Below, piece by piece: positions 27,397-37,207 of a stretch of 64,000 nt of DNA (the first letter of the stretch is position 1; each line of letters starts with the position of its first letter). The notes beneath the pieces were generated by a model that saw only the letters and a program-made list of their open reading frames with translations, made no database searches and was not told the origin of the DNA. The position numbers were made by a program, and so were the translations under genes. This stretch comes from an uncultured Thiotrichaceae bacterium (GTDB taxonomy: Bacteria > Pseudomonadota > Gammaproteobacteria > Thiotrichales > Thiotrichaceae), in NCBI GenBank assembly GCA_937925855.1, contig CALAMO010000028.1, positions 1 through 64,000 of the forward strand. The letters are read 5' to 3'.

Positions 27397-28266
27397 ATGG
27401 CAAAGGACGTAGCGCGACGCTTCATGCTCGAAAACGCCGATACACGCGGCGAATGGGTGCACCTCGATGATACATGGCAGGCTATGCTGCAACGCGCAGA
27501 CTATCCACCGACGATACGCAAAGTGTTGGGCGAAGCGCTGGCAGCCAGCGTACTGTTATCGGCCACCATCAAGCATAAAGGCTCCCTGATTCTACAAATT
27601 CGGGGCGATGGCCCGGTACATCTATTAGTTGTGCAGGCCACGCCAGAAGGCCATGTTCGCGGCTTAGCTAAATGGCATACTGAACCCGAAAGCGATACGC
27701 TCGACGCCATTTTCGGTCGTGCGAATATCGTGATCACGCTAGAAGCTGAAAACGCTAATGAACGCTACCAGGGCATTATCGCGCTGGAAGGCGACACCCT
27801 GAGCACGGCACTGGAGCAGTATTTTCTACAGTCGGAGCAGCTGCCGACGCGACTTTGGCTGCATAGCGATACCCAAACCAGCGCCGGGGTTCTACTCCAG
27901 CGCTTACCCAGCAGCACACAAAGTGATGAAGACTGGGAGCGCGTTGGGATTCTGCTGGATACACTAACCGCAGAAGAACTCGTCGAGGTGGCGGCGGAGA
28001 CACTACTGTTGCGATTATTTCATGAAGAGGCACCGCGGGTGTTTGCTGCCAGACACTTGGCATTTCAGTGCAGCTGCAGCCTGGAAAAAATTGAGAACAC
28101 AATTAAGGGCCTGGGCGAAACCGAAGCACACGCTATTATCGCCGAGCAGGGTAAAATTGAAGTTGACTGTCAATTCTGCAATAGCCGATACGTACTCGAT
28201 CATGTCGATGTCGCCGCGCTCTTTGCCGGTGCGCAGGCTAACTCAGGTAATCCCACCGTCCATTAG
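27397..28266 (+). CDS. hslO: Redox-regulated chaperone Hsp33
   Basis: 289 residues from the ATG at 27397, matching the E. coli length of 292; the in-frame extension to 27274 has no homology. The C-terminal zinc switch is complete: CSC then CQFC, i.e. CxC-x(27-32)-CxxC. Oxidation of these cysteines releases zinc and activates the holdase. The central segment KGSLILQIRGDGPVHLLVV is the conserved chaperone core. Confidence 0.95.
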   Translation: MAKDVARRFMLENADTRGEWVHLDDTWQAMLQRADYPPTIRKVLGEALAASVLLSATIKHKGSLILQIRGDGPVHLLVVQATPEGHVRGLAKWHTEPESDTLDAIFGRANIVITLEAENANERYQGIIALEGDTLSTALEQYFLQSEQLPTRLWLHSDTQTSAGVLLQRLPSSTQSDEDWERVGILLDTLTAEELVEVAAETLLLRLFHEEAPRVFAARHLAFQCSCSLEKIENTIKGLGETEAHAIIAEQGKIEVDCQFCNSRYVLDHVDVAALFAGAQANSGNPTVH

Positions 28267-28392
28267 CCATTAGCAACCTCAGGCCAACAAATCACCTGGA
28301 GTTCTCCCGGCAGTCGCCGTTAGGGCACAGCAAGACACAGTGAGTGCGATAACCTAGATAACATTCGACCCGTCTTAATCGGAGTGACGCAC

Positions 28393-29169
28393 ATGCTCAA
28401 CTATCAGATTTATGGTGAACTCAATACCGCACAAACGCCCCTGGTGGTTATGCATGGCTTGCTGGGTGATAAGGATAACTGGCGCAGCTTCGCCCGCCAG
28501 CAACAGGCGCAACGCCCAGTCATCGCCCTGGATCTGCGCAATCATGGTGCATCGCCGCATGTTGCAGGCATGGAGTATCCGCTCATGGCCGACGATGTGC
28601 TCGCCTTATTGGATGCGCTCGCACTGGAACAGGTTGATCTCATGGGACATTCAATGGGCGGCAAGGTCGCGATGTGGCTGGCGCTACATCAGCCGCAGCG
28701 TGTTAAGCGCTTGATTGTGGTTGATATTGCACCCGTAGGTTATCCGCCACGGCACCAGACTCTCTTGCAAGCGATGCTGAACATGCCGCTGCATCAATTC
28801 AAGACACGCCGTGAGGCAGATAACTGGCTTGCACCGACGATTAAACAACCGTTTGAGCGAGCCTTTTTACTTAAGAACCTGAGCTGGGATGAAAACCGGA
28901 TACTCTACTGGCAGTGCCATCTAGCAGAGATTGGACAACATTACCTCAAGCTGACCGCCTTCCCCGCCACTGAACTCACCTATATCAAACCGGCACTATT
29001 TATTCGTGGGGGCCGTTCGGACTACCTAGCCGCTGCCCCTTGGCAGACCGCCCAGCAAAAATTCCCGCAAGCTCGACTGGCGAGCATTGAGGCGGCGGGG
29101 CACCTGCCCCATGTAGAGCAGGCCGATGCGTTTAACACCTGTGTGCAACAGGCATTAGATGAGCACTAG
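28393..29169 (+). CDS. Alpha/beta hydrolase of the YbfF type
   Basis: 258 residues from the ATG at 28393, with CGGAG nine bases upstream; a GTG at 28384 is also in frame. Motifs: oxyanion region VMHGLLGDKDNW, LDLRNHGASPH, nucleophile elbow MGHSMGGK, the acid in IRGGRSDYL and the catalytic His in AAGHLPHVEQ. YbfF is a short-chain acyl esterase; the physiological substrate here is unknown. Translation stops 30 bp before the convergent exosortase-associated gene. Confidence 0.9.
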   Translation: MLNYQIYGELNTAQTPLVVMHGLLGDKDNWRSFARQQQAQRPVIALDLRNHGASPHVAGMEYPLMADDVLALLDALALEQVDLMGHSMGGKVAMWLALHQPQRVKRLIVVDIAPVGYPPRHQTLLQAMLNMPLHQFKTRREADNWLAPTIKQPFERAFLLKNLSWDENRILYWQCHLAEIGQHYLKLTAFPATELTYIKPALFIRGGRSDYLAAAPWQTAQQKFPQARLASIEAAGHLPHVEQADAFNTCVQQALDEH

Positions 29170-29198
29170 CGGGGCAAGCGCATCTCCAACAGCTGCAC

Positions 29199-29819
29199 CT
29201 AGCGTGCGAATGCCCGCTCTAACTGCGGCGCTAAATCAAGCAAAAACTCCCGGTGCAGCGCCATCCAAATGATCAGCGGTGCCACCATGGGCACCACCAG
29301 CGTCCCCAGTTGATACCCCATCGCCACCGCATCGACCAGCAGCGGCGTGAGAGCCTGCTGCTGTTGAAACGCCGCCCCGACATCAAAAGTGAGCGTTTTC
29401 AGCACGCTAAACACCATACTGAACACCTCAGTAGGCAGAATCAGCAGCATGCCCCACAAAAGATTAAACCCCTTATCCTCGCCGGGTGTTGCCAATACGA
29501 GCGCGCAGAGCAAAGGCAGGCTGTAACAATAAATCAGCGGATTCAAATGAAAGCCTAACAGCTCAGCCCCATCGGGCGGCGACACAATCTTACCGCCAGC
29601 CTCCACCCCGAAGTTAGACGCCACCACCAGCGTGTGACCATCCAGCTTCAGCCATAACAGCGCATCTGGCACGATAAAATTCAGACAGGTTTGCGCTAGC
29701 ACCGTCACCGGCGTGAGATGGAAAGCCGCCGTAACGTACCAAATCCCAAACGTCAGGGGAAAGAAAATCAGCACACCCAACATAAAACGGTGCAGCGGAC
29801 GCTGCCCCAGCGCACTCAC
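29199..29819 (-). CDS. Exosortase H-associated membrane protein
   Basis: 206 residues with four to five membrane helices. It overlaps the exosortase gene by ATGA, the arrangement in which the exosortase H-associated membrane protein is found. A soluble loop VVASNFGVEAGGKIVSPPDG lies between helices, probably in the periplasm. The function is not known; tight coupling suggests it is part of the sorting machine. Confidence 0.72.
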   Translation of the reverse strand: MSALGQRPLHRFMLGVLIFFPLTFGIWYVTAAFHLTPVTVLAQTCLNFIVPDALLWLKLDGHTLVVASNFGVEAGGKIVSPPDGAELLGFHLNPLIYCYSLPLLCALVLATPGEDKGFNLLWGMLLILPTEVFSMVFSVLKTLTFDVGAAFQQQQALTPLLVDAVAMGYQLGTLVVPMVAPLIIWMALHREFLLDLAPQLERAFAR

Positions 29820-30358
29820 ACCACCGCCCCAGTAACATCAGTGGCATTAGCATCAGCCGAGCCGACGCCTGGATCGGCCTTATCACCCGGCAAATACCGA
29901 ATCCAAATCAGAAACACCACCAACGCATCCAGCATAATCAGCGCCTGCCAGATATACAGATGCGCCCAGTCAAACAGCTCCTTACTCCACTGTCCAAGGT
30001 AAAACAGACTGATAATGCGAATCAGATTCATACCCTGAATCGCAATAAAGCCCCAAAGCAAACCTTTCAGCTTGTAACCCCAGGGCGCGGGAAAGGCCAA
30101 AATCGCCGCTAATAAAATGATCATTGCCTCAACGCCATTACAACCCGGTTCAATCGATACCGCAAAGTCACTCGTTTGGCTGCTAATCACCTTACCCGCA
30201 ATCAGCACATTCTCATCAAAAAATGACATGAGCCAGCCGCTAATGACCGCCAACACATTTGTCCACGGTAAAATCACAGCCTGTTGTACGGGCTGTAGAA
30301 TCTCAACCCCAAATAAAACGGCCTGCAACAGCAGAAACAGCAGCAAAAAACGCACCAT
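29816..30358 (-). CDS. xrtH: Exosortase H
   Basis: 180 residues with five to six membrane helices. The catalytic residues expected of exosortases are visible: C73 in SIEPGCNGVEAM, R114 in NLIRIISL and H133 in WAHLYIWQ. Exosortases process proteins with a C-terminal sorting signal, here expected to be IPTLxxWG-CTERM, and aid transport to the surface. The length and motif spacing match subfamily H. No protein in the window carries such a signal, so its substrates lie elsewhere. It is followed by the associated membrane protein and preceded by a Ser/Thr kinase on the same strand. Confidence 0.85.
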   Translation of the reverse strand: MVRFLLLFLLLQAVLFGVEILQPVQQAVILPWTNVLAVISGWLMSFFDENVLIAGKVISSQTSDFAVSIEPGCNGVEAMIILLAAILAFPAPWGYKLKGLLWGFIAIQGMNLIRIISLFYLGQWSKELFDWAHLYIWQALIMLDALVVFLIWIRYLPGDKADPGVGSADANATDVTGAVV

Positions 30359-30442
30359 AAGCTTGTATTAACTCTAATTGTTATTCAGGGTAAAACTCGT
30401 AGGGCATATGAAGGGTGACGGCAGCGAGTAAACCCCACTCTG

Positions 30443-31390
30443 TCACTTGACTTGTCCGTGTGCATACAGCCAGTTCAGCACAGCATCAGCCGATTGAATG
30501 CGCCCTTCTGGAGATTTTGCCAGCATTTTGCTTAACAAAGGCTGATAGACACTGAGTTTATCCGGCAGTGTGGGTACAGGGGAAAAGACATGGTGCTGCA
30601 ATACTTCGGCCAGATGGCTGCCACTGAACGGCTTTTCGCCCACCAACAGCTCATAAAAAATAATGCCCAAAGCGTACAAATCAGACTGCACCGTCGCCGC
30701 CTCGCCAATAATGCGTTCCGGGCTAATATAAAGAGGCGTCGCATAGATTTCATTATGCTGCAGAAAGCCACAGTCCAATAGCAGCTGACTCTCGACGCCA
30801 AAATCCAGCAACACCAGCGAACCATCAGCGCGCATGATAATGTTTGAAGTTTTCAGATCGCGGTGCAGCAGGCCAAGTTGATGAATGTTGGCCAGCGACC
30901 GCGTAATCCCCAAGAACCACGCCAGGCCCTCGCTGACATCAAGCGCGGCCTGCTCCTCTAAGATACGCGCCAGCGTAACCCCCACCACCTGCTCCATCAC
31001 CAAATACAAAGCGTCATCCTGTATGCCAGCATCCAATAGCCGAACCAGCCCACTATCGGCGGTCTGCCGCATCAATATCGCCGCATCCGCCATAAAACGC
31101 TGCACCCCCTCGGCTGGCACCGCTGCCAAATCAAATTTAAAACGCTTAATCACTGCGGATTCATGCTGCGGGTTGCGCGCCAAAAAAATCACAGCATGGT
31201 CACTATTGTGCATGACCTCATATAAATGCCACCCCGGCAGTGACAGCGGGTATTGGCGACATAAATCATTGAGCACCTCATTCGTCGTTTCATTAACCGC
31301 TATCACAGCACGCGGCTGAACCGCAAACACCGTGGTTGGCACAGGGCTGTGACTGAGCACTATCTCCCCCCGGTACTCCTTATTATCCAT
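30443..31390 (-). CDS. Eukaryote-like serine/threonine protein kinase
   Basis: 315 residues, a single kinase domain with a short N-terminal leader and no membrane segment. VAIK-type lysine K82 in AVIKRFKF, catalytic loop HRDLKTSN (H176, D178, N183), metal motif DFG 196-198, APE-like region YISPER and a conserved SDLYALGIIFYELL. The usual helix C glutamate reads Asp in FMADAAIL. All catalytic elements are present, so it is probably active. It lies 84 bp upstream of exosortase H on the same strand; a functional link is possible but unproven. Confidence 0.88.
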   Translation of the reverse strand: MDNKEYRGEIVLSHSPVPTTVFAVQPRAVIAVNETTNEVLNDLCRQYPLSLPGWHLYEVMHNSDHAVIFLARNPQHESAVIKRFKFDLAAVPAEGVQRFMADAAILMRQTADSGLVRLLDAGIQDDALYLVMEQVVGVTLARILEEQAALDVSEGLAWFLGITRSLANIHQLGLLHRDLKTSNIIMRADGSLVLLDFGVESQLLLDCGFLQHNEIYATPLYISPERIIGEAATVQSDLYALGIIFYELLVGEKPFSGSHLAEVLQHHVFSPVPTLPDKLSVYQPLLSKMLAKSPEGRIQSADAVLNWLYAHGQVK

Positions 31391-31556
31391 TCTCTTTAAT
31401 CCAAGTAATCTTTAACCCAAGCGCTTAACGCATGCACCGTTACCCCACACCCACATTCATCCCAATATCAACTTAGGACAATGACCAGAAAATAAGAGAG
31501 GTCACTTTTCATACAACAGCCCGACGTGCCACTAGTCTAGATCAGGCCTATCGTTT

Positions 31557-31598
31557 TTACCGATATTTTCTGACCAATCGATCAGAAAATATCGGTAA
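31557..31598. repeat. Perfect AT-rich palindrome with 17-bp arms
   Basis: TTACCGATATTTTCTGA and TCAGAAAATATCGGTAA are exact inverted copies around the 8-base centre CCAATCGA. There is no T tract on either strand, so it does not look like a normal terminator. It may be a protein-binding site, a cruciform or a mobile-element remnant. Confidence 0.85.
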
Positions 31599-31843
31599 CG
31601 CTTGCAAATCACTGATCCCTAGCCTCAAGCGTGCGGCGTTACAGGACAAGTTTCAGCCCTACAACCACGCTGCGGCTGCACACGCACACATTGACAACGC
31701 CGCCCTTCTTAACCCATAATCCAGCGCCTTTACCCGCGCCGTGCTTTACGCCAGTCTAAAGAGCCAAATTTGCATAATGCCAATTTTGCTACAGGCTTTA
31801 TCGCTTGACTCTACTGGCTTAACACATGGCGTCCCTTGCTTCA

Positions 31844-31859
31844 CTGCGGTCGCACGCAG
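31844..31859 (+). promoter_or_regulatory. Hairpin in the rpsF leader, possible ribosomal autoregulation site
   Basis: CTGCG pairs with CGCAG across a 6-nt loop, 27 nt before the rpsF start. Many bacteria have an S6:S18-binding leader here; this is a candidate only. Confidence 0.3.
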
Positions 31860-31886
31860 GAGGCTTTTAATCCGCAAGGAGTTTAC

Positions 31887-32345
31887 ATGCGACACTATGA
31901 AATTGTGTTTCTGGTTCACCCAGATCAGAGTGAGCAGGTGCCTGCTATGACTGAACGTTACCGCACGCTCATCACTGAAAGCGGCGGTTCAATTCACCGT
32001 CTCGAAGACTGGGGACGCCGCCAACTGGCTTACCCAATCAATAAAATCCATAAAGCGCACTACGTGATGATGAACGTGGAATGCAGCGCTGATACGCTAA
32101 CAGAGCTGGAAAGTATCTTCCGCTTCAACGACGCCATTATCCGCACCATGACGATTCGCCGCGATGCCGCCATTACTGAAGCTTCACCGCTGAGTAAAGA
32201 GAACGAAAGCAAGTCTACAGGTAAGCGCCCGGAACGTTCAGATCGCCCGCGGCATGAAGACAGCAAGCCTGCCACACAGGCTGTTGCACCCGCCACCGAA
32301 GCCGAATCCGAAGCCGCTGCACACGCAGCGTCAGCTGACGAATAA
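31887..32345 (+). CDS. rpsF: 30S ribosomal protein S6
   Basis: 152 residues from the ATG at 31887 with AAGGAG upstream. The S6 fold is marked by [23 protein letters not shown] and HYVMMNVE. S6 binds the 30S platform with S18, encoded next. The protein has a C-terminal tail of about 50 residues, rich in Glu, Ala and Ser, longer than in E. coli (where variable glutamates are added after translation). Confidence 0.97.
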   Translation: MRHYEIVFLVHPDQSEQVPAMTERYRTLITESGGSIHRLEDWGRRQLAYPINKIHKAHYVMMNVECSADTLTELESIFRFNDAIIRTMTIRRDAAITEASPLSKENESKSTGKRPERSDRPRHEDSKPATQAVAPATEAESEAAAHAASADE

Positions 32346-32362
32346 CCAGGGAGAACGATTCA

Positions 32363-32590
32363 ATGTCACGCTATTTTCGCCGTAAAAAATACTGCCGCTT
32401 CACTGCGGAAGGCATTACCGAAATTGATTATAAAGACCTGGACACGCTGAAAAGTTTCGTTACCGAAACCGGTAAGATTGTGCCCAGTCGTATTACCGGC
32501 ACCAAAGTAAAGTATCAGCGCCAACTGGCTACCGCCATCAAACGTGCGCGCTTTCTTGCTTTGTTGCAGTATACTGACCAGCATAAGTAA
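32363..32590 (+). CDS. rpsR: 30S ribosomal protein S18
   Basis: 75 residues, the usual length. The family core is [18 protein letters not shown], with [16 protein letters not shown] and [12 protein letters not shown]. It pairs with S6 in the 30S platform. AGGGAGAACG precedes the start. It lies 17 bp after rpsF. Confidence 0.98.
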   Translation: MSRYFRRKKYCRFTAEGITEIDYKDLDTLKSFVTETGKIVPSRITGTKVKYQRQLATAIKRARFLALLQYTDQHK

Positions 32591-32618
32591 TCAGGGCTAA
32601 ACGGGACAGGACTAAACC

Positions 32619-33506
32619 ATGGCCGCATTCATCATGGCAGGGCCGCTACAGGCATTATGCTTTGTTGTGCTTTTTGCGCTCGCCGGTTTATTTATCCCGC
32701 TTATTGGTTTGTTAAGCAGTGCTGCGCTAGCGCTTATTACGTTACGACTGGGCTGGCAGAAAAGTGTGCGAACTGCACTTCCTGCCGCACTCATATTGAC
32801 CGTCCTAAGCGTTGTGCTAACAGGCAGCCTATCACCGTCTTTACTATCAGGCTTAATCCAGTGGTTGCTGGTTATTGCTCTAGCTTCGCAGCTACAGCGG
32901 TCTTCATCCTGGCGCCAGGTGTTCACCTATGTGTTCGGCATTGCGGCCGTGGGTGTTCTGTTGTTCCGACTGCTGATCGGCGATGCGGATAAATTTTGGC
33001 AAGAGCTGATGCTGCCACTGGCGGAAACAGCGCTGGTTAAACAGCAGTTCCCCGGCGTGGACTTAGCCGAAATCATTAACGCGGCAGCAGGAATGGCAAC
33101 CGGTATGGTGGCCATGTTACTGAGCCTAGGATTGATCTTGGCACTGATGGTTGGACGCCACTGGCAGGCGATTTTATACAATCCAGGCGGCTTCCGACAG
33201 GAGATACGCGAACTGCGTTTATCCCGCACGTTGGGACTGGCAATGATGGCATTGCTGACCGCCGGACTGCTGACCGGATTGCCACTGCTGATTGATGTCG
33301 TGCTGGCCGGGCTGGCGGTATTCCTGTTTCAGGGTATTGCACTGGTTAATGGCATCCACTACCAGCGTGAGATGCACCGTGGCTGGCTGATTGGCTTTTA
33401 TGTGCTACTGGCCTTGATGCCACTGCGCTTTGGCCTGTTGCTGGCCGTGTTTGGCATTGTTGATAGCGTCGCTGATTTTCGCCGTTATCTAAAGCCACGC
33501 GCTTAG
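32619..33506 (+). CDS. DUF2232 family integral membrane protein
   Basis: 295 residues with about eight hydrophobic helices. It belongs to the DUF2232 membrane family that occupies the position between rpsR and rplI in pseudomonads and relatives. Family members resemble the S component of ECF transporters in topology, but no substrate is assigned. Co-transcription with the ribosomal genes is likely from the 28-bp spacing. Confidence 0.82.
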   Translation: MAAFIMAGPLQALCFVVLFALAGLFIPLIGLLSSAALALITLRLGWQKSVRTALPAALILTVLSVVLTGSLSPSLLSGLIQWLLVIALASQLQRSSSWRQVFTYVFGIAAVGVLLFRLLIGDADKFWQELMLPLAETALVKQQFPGVDLAEIINAAAGMATGMVAMLLSLGLILALMVGRHWQAILYNPGGFRQEIRELRLSRTLGLAMMALLTAGLLTGLPLLIDVVLAGLAVFLFQGIALVNGIHYQREMHRGWLIGFYVLLALMPLRFGLLLAVFGIVDSVADFRRYLKPRA

Positions 33507-33581
33507 GCAAACTTAATAAACTGATGAATGCTAATTTAGAATTTCACAGGCTTCGGCCTGTCACACTATAAGGTGAGAACG

Positions 33582-34034
33582 ATGGAAATCATTCTACTGG
33601 AAAAAATCGCAAACGTGGGTGATCTGGGCAGCATTGTTAATGTTCGCTCTGGTTTTGGACGCAACTACCTGATCCCACAGGGTAAAGCCAAAATGGCCAC
33701 TAAGGCCAACGTGGTTGAATTTGAACAGCGCCGTGCCGAACTGGAACAGGCTGCTAGCGAGGCAATCACTGCCGCAGAAGCCCGCAGGGAACAGCTACAA
33801 GAGATGGTACTAACCATTAAAGCGAAGACCGGTGGCGAAGGCAAACTGTTTGGCTCAGTGTCCAACATTGAAATCGCAGACGCTATTAATGCCGCAGGTG
33901 TTGCCGTTGAACGCCGCGAAATCCGCATGCCGGACGGGCCGCTGCGTCAAATTGGCGAGCACGAAATTGGCGTTCACCTGCATTCTGATGTAGACGCCGT
34001 AGTGAAAGTCATGGTTGAAGAAGACGACGATTAA
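33582..34034 (+). CDS. rplI: 50S ribosomal protein L9
   Basis: 150 residues from the ATG at 33582, with AAGGTGAG upstream. The N-terminal domain carries GDLGSIVNVRSGFGRNYLIP, a long helix follows and the C-terminal domain has GKLFGSVSNIEIADAI. L9 binds 23S rRNA near the L1 stalk. It ends the ribosomal cluster before dnaB. Confidence 0.98.
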   Translation: MEIILLEKIANVGDLGSIVNVRSGFGRNYLIPQGKAKMATKANVVEFEQRRAELEQAASEAITAAEARREQLQEMVLTIKAKTGGEGKLFGSVSNIEIADAINAAGVAVERREIRMPDGPLRQIGEHEIGVHLHSDVDAVVKVMVEEDDD

Positions 34035-34057
34035 GTCTAGACGCAAGCAGTAACAAA

Positions 34058-34103
34058 ATTCCCCTCGCCTCTCTCCCCCTTCAACCCAGGGAGCGAGGGG
34101 AAT
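34058..34103 (+). terminator. GC-rich hairpin between rplI and dnaB
   Basis: ATTCCCCTCGC pairs perfectly with GCGAGGGGAAT, with a shorter inner stem TCCC/GGGA. There is no T tract, so it may slow rather than end transcription, or protect the rplI mRNA end. Confidence 0.5.
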
Positions 34104-34175
34104 ACTGCTCAAATCCCCCACTAAATTCTTCGGCAAATCTCACATCCCCCCCGCCAAATGCGTTAAACTCAGCGC

Positions 34176-35543
34176 ATGGCAGACACATTCGAATCACTTA
34201 AAACTCCCCCGCATTCTATCGAAGCTGAACAGTCCGTTTTGGGCGGCCTGATGCTCGATAACGAAGCCTGGATGAACATTGGCGACAAGCTGACAGAAGA
34301 AGATTTTTATCGTCAGGATCACCGGCTTATCTTCCGCTCTATTGCCTGGTTAGCCAGCAATCAGAAACCGTTGGATGTGATTACACTAAGCGATTGGCTG
34401 AAAGAAAATGAGCAGCTCGAAGATGCAGGTGGTCTGAGTTATCTGGCGACCATGGCGAAAGATACACCGAGTGCCGCCAATATTGTAGCCTACGCAGACA
34501 TCGTGCGCGAAAAATCCATTCTGCGCCAGCTCATCAGCGTGGGCACAGACATTGCCGATTCCGGCTACCGCACCGAAGGGCGCGACAGTAAGACCCTACT
34601 GGATGCAGCAGAAAGCAAAGTCTTTAAAATTGCAGAACAGGGCGCAAAGAACACACAGTCATTCCGCCCACTCAAAGGGCTGATTAAAACCACCCTAGAA
34701 CAAATTGAAGAGCTGAGTAAGCTAGATTCCGCCATTACCGGCGTCTCAACCGGCTATACCGAACTAGACGAAATGACCTCTGGGCTACAAAAAGGCGATC
34801 TGGTGATTGTAGCGGGGCGTCCTTCCATGGGGAAAACCACGTTCTCGATGAATATCGCAGAATATGCGGCAGCCCACCTGAAACTACCAACGGCGGTATT
34901 CAGCATGGAGATGCCGGCAGAATCACTGACGCTGCGCCTATTATCCTCCATGGGGCGTGTTGATCAGCATCGGGTGCGCACCGGCCAGCTGACTGATGAG
35001 GATTGGCCCCGCATTGCGACTGCCGTGAAGATTTTTGCTGATGTGCCAATGTTTATTGATGATAGTCCGGCGCTATCGCCGAATGAAGTGCGCGCCCGCG
35101 CCCGACGGCTCGTGCGAGAACAAGGTGACCTCGGCCTGATTGTGCTGGATTATCTTCAGCTGATGCAGGGCAATGGCCAGAGTGAAAGCCGCACCAATGA
35201 GGTGTCAGAAATTTCACGTAACTTAAAGGCGCTGGCGAAAGAACTCAACATCCCGATTATCGTACTCTCACAGCTTAATCGCAGCCTGGAACAGCGCCCA
35301 AATAAACGCCCCGTGATGTCTGATCTGCGTGAATCTGGTGCCATTGAGCAGGATGCCGATGTGATTATCTTTATCTACCGCGATGAGGTCTATAATCCAG
35401 AATCAGCCGAAAAAGGCTCGGCGGAAATCATCATTGCCAAACAGCGTAATGGCCCGATTGGTACCTGCCGTTTAACCTTTCTTGGTAAATACACCCGCTT
35501 CGAGAATTTTGCCCCTGATGTCTATAATCAGGGATTCGACTAA
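34176..35543 (+). CDS. dnaB: Replicative DNA helicase DnaB
   Basis: 455 residues. The N-terminal primase-interaction domain starts with PPHSIEAEQSVLGGLMLD; the RecA-like motor has Walker A AGRPSMGKTTF, Walker B LIVLDYLQLM and the arginine-finger region SDLRESGAIEQDAD. It unwinds the fork as a hexamer. No intein is present. Its position behind rplI is conserved in gammaproteobacteria. Confidence 0.98.
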   Translation: MADTFESLKTPPHSIEAEQSVLGGLMLDNEAWMNIGDKLTEEDFYRQDHRLIFRSIAWLASNQKPLDVITLSDWLKENEQLEDAGGLSYLATMAKDTPSAANIVAYADIVREKSILRQLISVGTDIADSGYRTEGRDSKTLLDAAESKVFKIAEQGAKNTQSFRPLKGLIKTTLEQIEELSKLDSAITGVSTGYTELDEMTSGLQKGDLVIVAGRPSMGKTTFSMNIAEYAAAHLKLPTAVFSMEMPAESLTLRLLSSMGRVDQHRVRTGQLTDEDWPRIATAVKIFADVPMFIDDSPALSPNEVRARARRLVREQGDLGLIVLDYLQLMQGNGQSESRTNEVSEISRNLKALAKELNIPIIVLSQLNRSLEQRPNKRPVMSDLRESGAIEQDADVIIFIYRDEVYNPESAEKGSAEIIIAKQRNGPIGTCRLTFLGKYTRFENFAPDVYNQGFD

Positions 35544-35686
35544 AGTTTTCGGAGAAAAAATCAAATAAGCGCGTCACCCACCTAGCTGAATATTATTTTT
35601 GGGCGCAATTAATGTCCTGTCCTACACTTATTAGGATATGTTAATCTGCCAAGCACTACGGCATCCCTCAAAGGCAAACTGAATTC

Positions 35687-37201
<1,515 letters not shown>

Positions 37202-37207
37202 CGCACG

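Larger units (their letters stand above)
31391..31886. promoter_or_regulatory. Intergenic region between the kinase and rpsF
   Basis: 496 bases without a gene. It holds divergent promoters, the large palindrome at 31557-31598 and the rpsF leader hairpin. A TTGACT at 31805 could be a -35 element but no matching -10 was found. Short open frames here show no coding character. Confidence 0.5.

Noticed and set aside
31557..31598. Intrinsic terminator
   Set aside because: No T tract follows on either strand and the stem is AT-rich.
31741..31950. Small ORF before rpsF
   Set aside because: It overlaps the rpsF start in another frame and has no family match or ribosome site.
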